This document shows, in pieces, positions 52,418-60,086 of a DNA stretch of 64,000 nucleotides. Numbering within the stretch: the first letter of the stretch is position 1; every line of letters starts with the position of its first letter. Source of the DNA: Candidatus Eiseniibacteriota bacterium (GTDB lineage: Bacteria > Eisenbacteria > RBG-16-71-46 > CAIMUX01 > WJJG01); contig JAGMBO010000054.1 of assembly GCA_023129715.1 (NCBI GenBank), forward strand, positions 62,001 to 126,000, given 5' to 3'. The notes under the pieces are model-generated. The model did not search any database. It was not told the DNA's origin and was given only the letters and a program-made list of their open reading frames with translations. Position numbers and translations under genes: made by a program.

Positions 52418-54559
52418 TTACCCGCGAGCGCGCCTGCCGCCGCCCGAATGGCGCTTCCCCCGCAGGTTCCGCCGCGGCGCCTTCCCCCGCCGCCCTTCCC
52501 CCTCGCCGGCCCTGGGAACGCGACCGGTTTGGCGGGGGCTGCGCCCCTTGTGCCCCCTGGCATTCTCCGGGGCGGGACCCCAGGGATCGGCCCAGGCCTC
52601 CAGCGTCGCCGGGTCGAGTGCTTCTGCCTGCCGCCCCACCGCCCGCAGCGCGAAGAGCAGCTGGCGCTCGCGCATCGCCACGCGGGCGACCTGTACGATC
52701 ACCGGCATCCCCAGCCGCAGCTCCCCGGCCCGCCGGCACCGGTGGCTCCGGCGGCGACGGTCGCCGCGGGGGACCTCGAGATCTCCCGCCGGTACCAACC
52801 CCCCGAGGGGGACCTCATCGAGTTCGATCACCGGCCCATTGCGCGTCTGGGTGGCGATCCGTCCGCGATAGCTGTGGCCGAGCCGCTCGGCGGCCCAGCG
52901 GAGGCACTTGACCCGGATCAACATCTCCTCGGCACGCTCGGAGAGCTCTTCAGTGGCCGAACAGTGAGCCGCGGCAGCCGCCAGATCACTGCGCCAGTGA
53001 TCGGGAATCGGCCGCTCACCATGGCGCAGGGCCCAGTGAACGATGCGATGGTTGATCAGGTCGGGATAGCGGCGAATCGGAGAGGTAAAGTGACCGTAGC
53101 CCTTCATGCCGAGGCCGAAGTGACCCGTATCAACCGGCGCATAGATCGCCCGCTTCAACGACCGCAAGAAGAGCCGATGCACGAGCCAGGTTGACGGCGT
53201 CGAGGGCAGACTCCCCAGCCAGCGTCGCAGCTGCGGCAGCGAGCCACGGATCGCGGCGGCCGCCCCCGGCATGATCTCCAGCGCCCCGGTTCGGAAACGC
53301 TCCAGCCCCACCGGGTCGGGGGCCCCGTGCACGCGGTAGAGGTAGGGCTGCCGACGACTGCGCGCGAAGCGACAGGCCACCCGGTTGGCGAGGATCATGA
53401 ATTCCTCGACGATTTGGTGGCTGCGCCCGCCCCGTCGCCGCAGGATCTCGAGCGTGCGGCCCCGCTGATCGAGCCGCACCTCCCGCTCGGGAACCTCTAG
53501 ATCGAAACTCCCGCGCGCCAGTCGCCGCCCTCTCAGGCGCTGCGCGAGACGATCCGCCTCGCGCAGCAACCCGCCCAGCGGCTCGCGCAAGACGCCGCTC
53601 CCCGCGAGCAGTCCCGCGACTTCCTCATAGGCGAGTCGCGCGTCGCTGCGGATCAATCCCACATCGATGCGGGTCGCGGCGAGCGCACCATCGTGGTCGA
53701 TGCGGGCCGAGACGGTCAGGACCCGCCGGTCCTGATCTGGCATCAGACTCATTGCATCGCTGGCGAGTCGCTCGGGCAGCATCGGGATCATCGTTCCGGG
53801 CAAGTAGGTGCTGTTGCCCCGCCGGCGCGCCTCGCGATCGAGCGCGCCTCCCGGCACGACCGTGGAGGAGACATCGGCGATGTGCACGCGCAGACGCCAA
53901 CCTCCCTCCGGAAGCGCCAGCAGCCCGAAGGCATCGTCGAAGTCGCCCGCCTCCTCGGGGTCGATCGTCACGGTCGGTTCCCGCGTGAAGTCGCGTCGCC
54001 CGAGAGGGGGCGGCCCGCTGTCCGCCGGGTCCCCCGGCGCACCCGGCGCCGTCGCGGCTGCCTCGGCCTCCACCCGCGCCTCATCCGGATAGGGACCGGG
54101 AAGACCGAACTCGACGCGGATCATCTCGGTGTCCAGGCGGGGATCGTCGGCGTCGCCGAGAATCGTCTCGAGGAAGGCCCCCGGGCCGCGTCGCCCCCCC
54201 GCATCCTCCAGGCGACAGAGGACGCGCTGACCGGGTTCGCTGGCGCCGAGCGGGCCGAGCAGGCGGAGCCTGGGCGGCAGGCGCGGGTGGTCGGGAATCA
54301 AGTGCGGGTGCCGGCGAGTGCCGCCGATGACGCCGGTCAGCTGGCCGATGCCATGCGCGATGATCTCGATGACCGTCGCCTCGGCCTTGATCTCCCCGCG
54401 GGCGGGCCGCCGCAGGCGATAGCCGACCTCGTCCTCGTGGAGTGCCCCACCCGTCTCCCCCGGCGGGACGAAGAGCTCCGCGCCCCCGTCGGCCGGCTGA
54501 ATGAAGCCGAATCCATCGCGAGCGGCCAGGAAGCGTCCGCGGTCTGCTGCCTCCCGCAT
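52418..54559 (-). CDS. rnr: Ribonuclease R (RNase II family)
   Basis: 713 residues from the ATG at 54559 with GGGGAG 7 bases upstream. A cold-shock-like domain (GFGFIQPADGGAELFVPP) precedes the catalytic RNB domain with TIDPEEAGDFDDAF (the Asp cluster) near residue 205 and HFTSPIRRYPDLINHR near 505. An S1-like domain (SYRGRIATQTRNG) and a basic tail (RGKAPRRNLRGKRHSGGG) follow. It degrades structured RNA 3' to 5'. It neighbours a bS22-like micro-protein, HU and, further on, a cold-shock protein. Confidence 0.93.
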   Translation of the reverse strand: MREAADRGRFLAARDGFGFIQPADGGAELFVPPGETGGALHEDEVGYRLRRPARGEIKAEATVIEIIAHGIGQLTGVIGGTRRHPHLIPDHPRLPPRLRLLGPLGASEPGQRVLCRLEDAGGRRGPGAFLETILGDADDPRLDTEMIRVEFGLPGPYPDEARVEAEAAATAPGAPGDPADSGPPPLGRRDFTREPTVTIDPEEAGDFDDAFGLLALPEGGWRLRVHIADVSSTVVPGGALDREARRRGNSTYLPGTMIPMLPERLASDAMSLMPDQDRRVLTVSARIDHDGALAATRIDVGLIRSDARLAYEEVAGLLAGSGVLREPLGGLLREADRLAQRLRGRRLARGSFDLEVPEREVRLDQRGRTLEILRRRGGRSHQIVEEFMILANRVACRFARSRRQPYLYRVHGAPDPVGLERFRTGALEIMPGAAAAIRGSLPQLRRWLGSLPSTPSTWLVHRLFLRSLKRAIYAPVDTGHFGLGMKGYGHFTSPIRRYPDLINHRIVHWALRHGERPIPDHWRSDLAAAAAHCSATEELSERAEEMLIRVKCLRWAAERLGHSYRGRIATQTRNGPVIELDEVPLGGLVPAGDLEVPRGDRRRRSHRCRRAGELRLGMPVIVQVARVAMRERQLLFALRAVGRQAEALDPATLEAWADPWGPAPENARGHKGRSPRQTGRVPRAGEGEGRRGKAPRRNLRGKRHSGGGRRARG

Positions 54560-54649
54560 GCTCACACTCCCCGGCGAAGAAAGCGAAACGGCAGGGAGAC
54601 CTCCCCCCGCCGTTCAATCCCGCAGCGCCCCCGCAGCCGGGAGCCGCGC

Positions 54650-54745
54650 CTAGATCTTGCGCTTCTTGTGGCGGTTCTTGCGCAGGCGCTTCTTGCGCTT
54701 GTGCGTGGCGATCTTCTGGCGCTTTCTCTTCTTCCCGCTTCCCAT
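54650..54745 (-). CDS. bS22-like AURKAIP1/COX24-domain micro-protein
   Basis: 31 residues, starting MGSGKKRKRQKIATHKRKK and ending KNRHKKRKI; more than half are Lys or Arg. The MGS-KKRKR-K-HKRKKRL-KNR pattern is that of the tiny AURKAIP1/COX24 family, which includes ribosomal protein bS22 of mycobacteria and homologues in Bacteroidetes ribosomes. It likely binds 16S rRNA. It starts 11 bases after the HU stop and is too short for usual gene finders. The stop is TAG at 54650. Confidence 0.7.
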   Translation of the reverse strand: MGSGKKRKRQKIATHKRKKRLRKNRHKKRKI

Positions 54746-54756
54746 CGCTTCCTCGC

Positions 54757-55083
54757 TCAGTCTCTCTCTGCCGCCGACCGATCTTCCGTCCCCGCCGAGG
54801 CCTCTGGCACGGTCCCGACCAAGTCGGTCAGGGCGCGCGAGGCACGAAACACCGGGACGATTTTAGCCGGCACGCGGTAACTCTCACCGGTGCGCGGATT
54901 ACGCATCTCGCGGCTGCCCCGCCGCCGAATCCGGAATGCGCCGAACCGTCGCAGCTGGATCTCGCGACCCTCCGAGAGGGCGCGACCCACGGCGGCGAGC
55001 ATCTCATTGACGATCTTCGCCGTTGCTGCCTGGGGCCGCCGCGTCCGCGCAGCGACCTCCGCGATCAAGTCGGCCTTGTTCAT
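54757..55083 (-). CDS. hup: HU/IHF-family DNA-binding protein
   Basis: 108 residues from the ATG at 55083 (MNKADLIAEVAART), with AGAGGGGGG upstream. ALSEGREIQLRRFGAFRIRRR and REMRNPRTGESYRVPAKIVPVF cover the beta-arm signature of HU. The C-terminal extension (TVPEASAGTEDRSAAERD) of about 15 residues is acidic and unusual. HU bends and packages DNA. It has a strong promoter and precedes the bS22-like gene. Confidence 0.92.
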   Translation of the reverse strand: MNKADLIAEVAARTRRPQAATAKIVNEMLAAVGRALSEGREIQLRRFGAFRIRRRGSREMRNPRTGESYRVPAKIVPVFRASRALTDLVGTVPEASAGTEDRSAAERD

Positions 55084-55126
55084 CAGCCCCCCTCTCCCGT
55101 GCACGCGGGGGCAAAGGCGAGGACTG

Positions 55127-55156
55127 AGAATACGCCCCGGGGGGCGCAGAGGTCAA
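55127..55156 (-). promoter_or_regulatory. Promoter for HU: TTGACC-N18-TATTCT
   Basis: TTGACC (55156-55151), an 18-bp spacer and TATTCT (55132-55127) on the minus strand, with a leader of about 40 bases. Confidence 0.65.
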
Positions 55157-55276
55157 TGGCGTTTCCGCCTGTCTCCGCCCCCCGGAGCCGCACGGAGGCT
55201 CGTTCTGGGGGGGGACCCAGCAGGGGCCGGCCGCGAGTCCCGCGGCAAGCGCGCCGGCGCGAGCGAAGACACGTTT

Positions 55277-55304
55277 AGGGGGAGCCCCCTGCGGGGCTCC
55301 CCCT
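55277..55304 (-). terminator. Perfect 12-bp hairpin downstream of the Ig-repeat gene
   Basis: AGGGGGAGCCCC (55277-55288) and GGGGCTCCCCCT (55293-55304) pair perfectly over a 4-base loop, starting 25 bases after the stop at 55330. No T-run follows on the minus strand, so it may be a stabiliser rather than a classical terminator. Confidence 0.55.
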
Positions 55305-55329
55305 GGAAGACCGAGTGAGAGACATGCGT

Positions 55330-58300
55330 CTATTTCGCGGTCACTTCCACGGTCGCACTGAGTGTGATCCCGCCGTAACCCGGATCCGTGTCGACCACCG
55401 TGATCACACAAGTCGTATCCGCGGCCGGCGCGGTGAAAATCACGGGATAGGCGCTGCCCCAGGAATCGGTCGTTCCCGAGGGGGTCACGGTCGCCCCACC
55501 GCTGGCGCTGATCTCCAGGACGTGCCCGCCGAGAGGGTTCCCGTACCGATCGGCGATCAGCACCTCGAAAGGCACACTGGTCCCCACCGGCACGGTGGTC
55601 TCGACCTCGATCCGCGAATTGTGACGGTAGGCCGGCCCGGTCAGGAAGTTGACCTCGATGACGTCGCTCGCGGCTCCCCCCAAACCCGCCGCGGCGGTGA
55701 CCGAGACCACCGCCCCGATCCCATCGTCGGGCACGCTCCAGGAGTAGTCCTGTCCCAGCGTCTCGCTGCGCAGCGTCCCCCGCGCGACACTCCCGTAGAT
55801 GCCGTCGGCGGTCTGCGCATTGTCGTCGATCACCCCGAGCGGCGTACGGAACTCGACAATCGTCCCGGCGACGACGTAGTTACCGTTGGTGTCGAGCACC
55901 TCGGCCCACAGGTCGACGTGGTTGCCGCCATCGGCCAGCAGGCTGATCGGCGGGGAGGGCGAGACGAACTCGACCGACGCCGGAGGCCCCGAGGAGATCA
56001 GCCCGCCGGTGCCGATGACGCTGCCGCCCGCGGTCGTCGCGGTGATCAGGACGCGTCCATCGATGCGCGGCTGCCCACTGAAATAGGTGCCCAGCGCAAC
56101 CCCCCCCTCCGTCGTGCTGCTGCCCAGAGCCCCGGTGTTCAAGTAGCTGCCCCGGATGATGCCCTCGTCACAGGTGAAGTAGACGACCGTGCCCTCGCGC
56201 ACCGGGTTGTTGTAGATGTCCGAGACGTAGGTGACGACGTCGGCATTCGCGCCGACGATATCCCAACCCCGGATATTGAGCGGCGCGATGCCCACCGACA
56301 CGTACTGCGGCGGGCCGGCGGCGACACTGACCAGCGCCGACTGAGAGGCCGAGCTGCCCGCCCGCGCGATGACCTCGATGGTTCCCGAGATCGTCCCGCT
56401 GCCCAAGGTCACCTGCGCGCGGCTGTTGGCGTCGGTCATCATCGTCACCGGGCCCCAGCCGGCATCCTGCAGCGTCTCACCCCCACCGGGCCCCGCGATG
56501 ATCTCGAATTCGACCTCGCGATCGTGGGCGACCGGCACGTTGTTCTCATCGAAGCAGGTCGCCGTGACCTGGCAGAGCTCGAGACCGCCGGTTTCACGCA
56601 CGGCGATCTCGGACACGCTGAGCTGCATCTCGAGCCGGGTGATCTCGCCCGGCTCGACCGGAACCACCGGTACCGGTAGGGCGATATCCACGCTACACGA
56701 GAGCGGCTGGTCCCCCACGCCGTCGACCTGGGCCTGGATCGTCGCCGCTTCGGGCAGGCCGGCCGCCTCGGCCGGCGCGACGAAGACAGCCTCGGCCAGA
56801 CCGTTCGACGTCGGATCGCTCCCGGTGCCGCTGGCTGTATAGGCAAGTCCGGTGTTGGCCACGAAGACGACCACCGTCCCGTTGGGCACCGGGTTGTGAT
56901 AGGTGTCATGGACGGCCGCCCGAACAAGCGTTTGCTCGCCATAGTCGAGCGAGGTCGTGTCCGCCCAGCAGCTGATCCCCGCCGGCGGTCCGGAACTGAT
57001 CCCGAGGTAGAGCGTCTCGCTCAGCTCCCCCGCCGTCGCCCGCACGGCCACCGGTCCCGAACGCGTGCCGCTGCGCAGCACGACCTCGGCAACCCCCCAC
57101 TCGTCGGTGAGCGCAGCGACCGTCTCCCCGCCGTCGACGAAGGTCGCCGCCGGATCACCGCCCGGCTCGGCGAGCAGGGCGAAAGTGACCATGGTGCCCA
57201 GCGGAGCCGGAACCCCCGGCGCCAGCGTGCAGGCCGCGCGCAGAACGGCATGATCCGCCTGCCCCACCCCGAGCACATAGAGCTCCGCGGGCTGTGCCTG
57301 GAAATCGACCTGCCGGACCGGACCCAGGCTGCGGATCTGGACCGCGGCGTCGGCGCAAACCTCACCGCTGGTCGCGGAAATCTGCACCCAGCCCGAGACG
57401 CTCCCGGCACGCAGCTCGGTGGTTGCCATCCCGTCGGCGTCGGTCAGCACCGCGACCACCGAGTCGGCCTGCGCGCCCAAGCCGGCGCCGCCTCCCGGCC
57501 CTGAGGTCAGGCTGAAGGTCACCGCGATGCCCGCCGGCGCGGCATCCCCGCCGGCCGCCGTGCAGGCCGCCTGCAGGGTGGTGCGATCGTCACTCCCCGA
57601 ACCCCGCGGCCAGATCTCGCTCTCCTCCGCGGAGAGCACGATCGAGCCGACGGCGGGCAGAGCCACGATGCTGATCGGGAACTCCCCCGACCAATCGGCG
57701 GTGCTCGCCGTCACCGCTGCCGTCCCCGGTATCTCCCCGGCGGTCAGCGTCGCCGTCAGGCGTCCCTCGGCGTCACTGATCTGCGGCGAGGCGATGGTCC
57801 CCAGAGTCGTCTGCAGACTGATCTCCTTGCCGGCGATCGGGGAACCGTTGACATCGAAGAGCCGCAGCGAGAGCGTCGCCTCGCCGGTCGTGTTGGCGTA
57901 AACCCAGGCGGGCTCCCAACTCCCCTCGGCACGCTCGACGCGCGGCAGCGCCAAGAGGCGGACGATCGCGGTCGATCCCCCCTCGCGTGTCGAGGCGTAG
58001 AGCGTCACGGCTCCGGGCTGCCGGCCGGCGATGTAGAGTGCGCTGGCCAGGCCGCTGCTGCCCGAGGTCACCGCCGAGGTGATCGTCCCGTTGACATCCC
58101 AGACGCCGTTCTCGTTCTCATCGGTGAAGGGATCGGTTCCGGGCGTGTAGTATCCGTCGCCATCGACGTCGGTGAAGGCCTCGCCGGCAGTGAAACGCAC
58201 CAGCTTGCCCGCCAGGGGCGCTCCCTCGCCGTCGACGACCTGCGCGGTCACCGCAACCTGCGAGAGCCCGTCCGCCCAGGTTTCCAGCGGAGCGGTCGTC

Positions 58301-59130
58301 ACTGTGATCTGCGCTTGCTCGGCTTGCAGGAGCACGACGAAGTCGGCGGCCACCGAATCGACCGTCGCCTTGATCGTCACCGTCCCCTCGATCGAACCCG
58401 CCGTGTAGGTTGCGGCGGCCGTTCCGTCCGCGCCAGTCGTCACCGGGCTGGTGACTCTGCCGATCGCATCCCACAGGCTATCGCCGTCGGCATCGCCGGT
58501 GAGCTCGTCCCCGGGGCCGAAGACGCCATCGTAGTCGTTATCCACAAAAGCCTCGCCGGCGGTCAACCGCACCGTGCGCCCGCTCTCCGGCGCACCACCG
58601 GCGGTGACCCTGATCGTGAGCGCCAGCGTACTCGCCCCATCCGCGGGCAGGGTCTCCTCGACCGCCTCGATCGTGACGGTCAGCTGCCCCTGGGCCGGCG
58701 GCCCGTCGGAAACGTAGAGCGAGAAGTAGCCCACGTCGTTCTCGACGATTGCTTTCAAGTCGATCTGCCCGCGCTCCTCCGGTTGGGCCCGGTACGTCGT
58801 GTAGGCCCAACCGATCTCGTCGGTGATCACCTCGGCGGGGCTGAAGGTCCCTTGCAGCACCCGCCCCACCTCGGCGAAGCGCACGGTGACGTTGGCAACC
58901 GGCTCGGCCGAGGCCTCGCCAGCGACGATCTGCACGGCGATGGTCGTTGAATCGCCGGCCGCGAACTGCGCCGGGGTCGCCACGACAGTAGCGATCACCG
59001 GGCCGCTTCCCGCGGTTCCCGACGGCTGGGAAGCCTGATCCTCTTCGCATGCCGGGAAGAGCACCAGTGCCGGAAGAGCCACGAGAACTCCCCATGCCAG
59101 CCAACTGCTCATGCGGCGTCGATCGCTCAC
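55330..59130 (-). CDS. Giant Ig-repeat (invasin/BIg-like) surface lipoprotein
   Basis: 1266 residues from a GTG at 59130 with AGGAGG six bases before it. The N-terminus SDRRRMSSWLAWGVLVALPALVLFPACEED ends in a probable lipobox, so it is likely lipid-anchored. The rest is a chain of about ten beta-sandwich modules of 90-110 residues of Ig-like (BIg/invasin) type, marked by VTVRFAEVG, TVRLTAGEAF, LVRFTAGEAF, GTVVVFVAN, GTVVYFTC and GTIVEFRTP and by recurring D-G-x-A/V-x-V and ITATTAGG blocks. Two modules hold acidic calcium-type loops (DNDYDGVFGPGDE and DVDGDGYYTPGTD). It probably forms a rod for adhesion or wall scaffolding. No catalytic domain is seen. Confidence 0.85.
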   Translation of the reverse strand: MSDRRRMSSWLAWGVLVALPALVLFPACEEDQASQPSGTAGSGPVIATVVATPAQFAAGDSTTIAVQIVAGEASAEPVANVTVRFAEVGRVLQGTFSPAEVITDEIGWAYTTYRAQPEERGQIDLKAIVENDVGYFSLYVSDGPPAQGQLTVTIEAVEETLPADGASTLALTIRVTAGGAPESGRTVRLTAGEAFVDNDYDGVFGPGDELTGDADGDSLWDAIGRVTSPVTTGADGTAAATYTAGSIEGTVTIKATVDSVAADFVVLLQAEQAQITVTTAPLETWADGLSQVAVTAQVVDGEGAPLAGKLVRFTAGEAFTDVDGDGYYTPGTDPFTDENENGVWDVNGTITSAVTSGSSGLASALYIAGRQPGAVTLYASTREGGSTAIVRLLALPRVERAEGSWEPAWVYANTTGEATLSLRLFDVNGSPIAGKEISLQTTLGTIASPQISDAEGRLTATLTAGEIPGTAAVTASTADWSGEFPISIVALPAVGSIVLSAEESEIWPRGSGSDDRTTLQAACTAAGGDAAPAGIAVTFSLTSGPGGGAGLGAQADSVVAVLTDADGMATTELRAGSVSGWVQISATSGEVCADAAVQIRSLGPVRQVDFQAQPAELYVLGVGQADHAVLRAACTLAPGVPAPLGTMVTFALLAEPGGDPAATFVDGGETVAALTDEWGVAEVVLRSGTRSGPVAVRATAGELSETLYLGISSGPPAGISCWADTTSLDYGEQTLVRAAVHDTYHNPVPNGTVVVFVANTGLAYTASGTGSDPTSNGLAEAVFVAPAEAAGLPEAATIQAQVDGVGDQPLSCSVDIALPVPVVPVEPGEITRLEMQLSVSEIAVRETGGLELCQVTATCFDENNVPVAHDREVEFEIIAGPGGGETLQDAGWGPVTMMTDANSRAQVTLGSGTISGTIEVIARAGSSASQSALVSVAAGPPQYVSVGIAPLNIRGWDIVGANADVVTYVSDIYNNPVREGTVVYFTCDEGIIRGSYLNTGALGSSTTEGGVALGTYFSGQPRIDGRVLITATTAGGSVIGTGGLISSGPPASVEFVSPSPPISLLADGGNHVDLWAEVLDTNGNYVVAGTIVEFRTPLGVIDDNAQTADGIYGSVARGTLRSETLGQDYSWSVPDDGIGAVVSVTAAAGLGGAASDVIEVNFLTGPAYRHNSRIEVETTVPVGTSVPFEVLIADRYGNPLGGHVLEISASGGATVTPSGTTDSWGSAYPVIFTAPAADTTCVITVVDTDPGYGGITLSATVEVTAK

Positions 59131-59355
59131 TGCGAACCTCCTCAAGTTGCCGAACCGTGGCGCTTGGGCGCAGGTCCGCCGCGCGGGCGACCTGTGCCTC
59201 CGTGATGCCTAGAACTTCAATAGGAGTTATCGTCCGGCGGGGCCCGGCACTTGACCGGGAGCAGGCGCTTGAGATCGGAATGCGCCGCGGGCGGACAGGC
59301 GCGCCCCCGGCCTAAGCGGCTGTTCGAGGAAGCAGTTAGGACCCCGCAGGAGGCT

Positions 59356-59580
59356 CTAGCGGCATTCGGCGGCGCTTTCCAGCCGGACCACGGACTCAGC
59401 GAAAAGCCCGCGGCGCCCCTTGCGGACGGTGAATTCGACTAAGTCTCCGGCATGCAAGGACTTGAACCCATCGCCTTCGACTTCGTCGTGGTGCAAGTAG
59501 ACATCGGGCGCCCCCGGGCGTTCGATGAAGCCCCAGCCGGCCTGATTGTTGAACCACTTGACCCGCCCCCGCTCGCTCAT
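59356..59580 (-). CDS. csp: Cold-shock-domain protein
   Basis: 74 residues from the ATG at 59580, with GGGGAGG 5 bases upstream. RGRVKWFNNQAGWGFIERPG is the RNP-1 region (canonical KGFGFI is AGWGFI here), and DVYLHHDEVEGDGFKSL the RNP-2 region (LHH in place of VHF). The chain continues GDLVEFTVRKGRRGLFAESV. It is a five-strand OB-fold that binds single-stranded nucleic acid. The longer frame to 59829 has no homology. The upstream 500 bases are non-coding and may be a long leader. Confidence 0.9.
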   Translation of the reverse strand: MSERGRVKWFNNQAGWGFIERPGAPDVYLHHDEVEGDGFKSLHAGDLVEFTVRKGRRGLFAESVVRLESAAECR

Positions 59581-59837
59581 GGCCACCTCCCCTCGGGCGC
59601 ACTCCGCGCAACGCTCGTCGAATGATCCGCTTGGGCACTGGGCGACGCGGTGCCTCCCCGCCTTCCCCACCAACTTCGGCCCGTGAGGCCCGCCAATCCA
59701 CCCGGTTGTCGTCTGTTGTCGTCTGAAGATTCGGCGTCCGGCCGAAGCGATCGGTAGGACATGAGCGTGGTTGCGCGTTCCGGCGGCAGCCGCGGCGGGC
59801 CTACCCGGTAACGTGTTGCGAATTTGCATACTACGAG

Positions 59838-59851
59838 ATTCGGTACCGAAT
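59838..59851. promoter_or_regulatory. Perfect 14-bp palindrome, possible operator
   Basis: ATTCGGTACCGAAT reads the same on both strands and lies in the AT-richer part of the csp upstream region. The binding protein is unknown. Confidence 0.45.
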
Positions 59852-59999
59852 ACTTAGCCCCACAGGTCGGCGGGCATAGGAAGCCCCCTCCGCCGGACCG
59901 ATCCCCGCCGATCTGGCTGAAAGGGGGCAATTGTTGGCCGGTCGACACCGAGGCGACCCCCGCCCACTGAACGCCACGAGAGCGTTTCTCCCGCTCACG

Positions 60000-60074
60000 G
60001 TGCTCAGGCGAGTGGTGCACAGGCGAGCGGTGCACAGACCAACGCTGCACAGGCGAGCGGTGCACAGGCCAACG
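60000..60074. repeat. Five imperfect 15-bp tandem repeats
   Basis: Units at 60000, 60015, 60030, 60045 and 60060 share (G/C)TGC(A/T)CAG with alternating GCGAGCG and CCAACG ends. They lie just after the stop of the lipoyl/KOW gene. Any reading frame through them gives a five-residue repeat, but no ribosome site supports translation. Confidence 0.85.
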
Positions 60075-60086
60075 GCTCAGGTGGGC

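Larger units (their letters stand above)
59581..60086 (-). other. Long non-coding region upstream of csp
   Basis: 506 bases without a credible gene. The lowest-GC stretch (about 59810-59865) contains a perfect 14-bp palindrome ATTCGGTACCGAAT (59838-59851). Closer to csp are a TTCGGC/GCCGAA hairpin (59730-59746) and a 10-bp direct repeat GTTGTCGTCT (59705-59724). Five imperfect 15-bp repeats occupy 60000-60074. No -35/-10 pair could be placed with confidence, and no known ncRNA was recognised. Confidence 0.6.

Noticed and set aside
59577-60065. Open frame with five-residue repeats (HRSPV-type) over the csp upstream region
   Set aside because: The repeat arises from the 15-bp DNA units; there is no ribosome site and the downstream half is shadow-like.
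60000-60074. CRISPR-like array
   Set aside because: 15-bp units are contiguous without spacers, so this is a plain tandem repeat.
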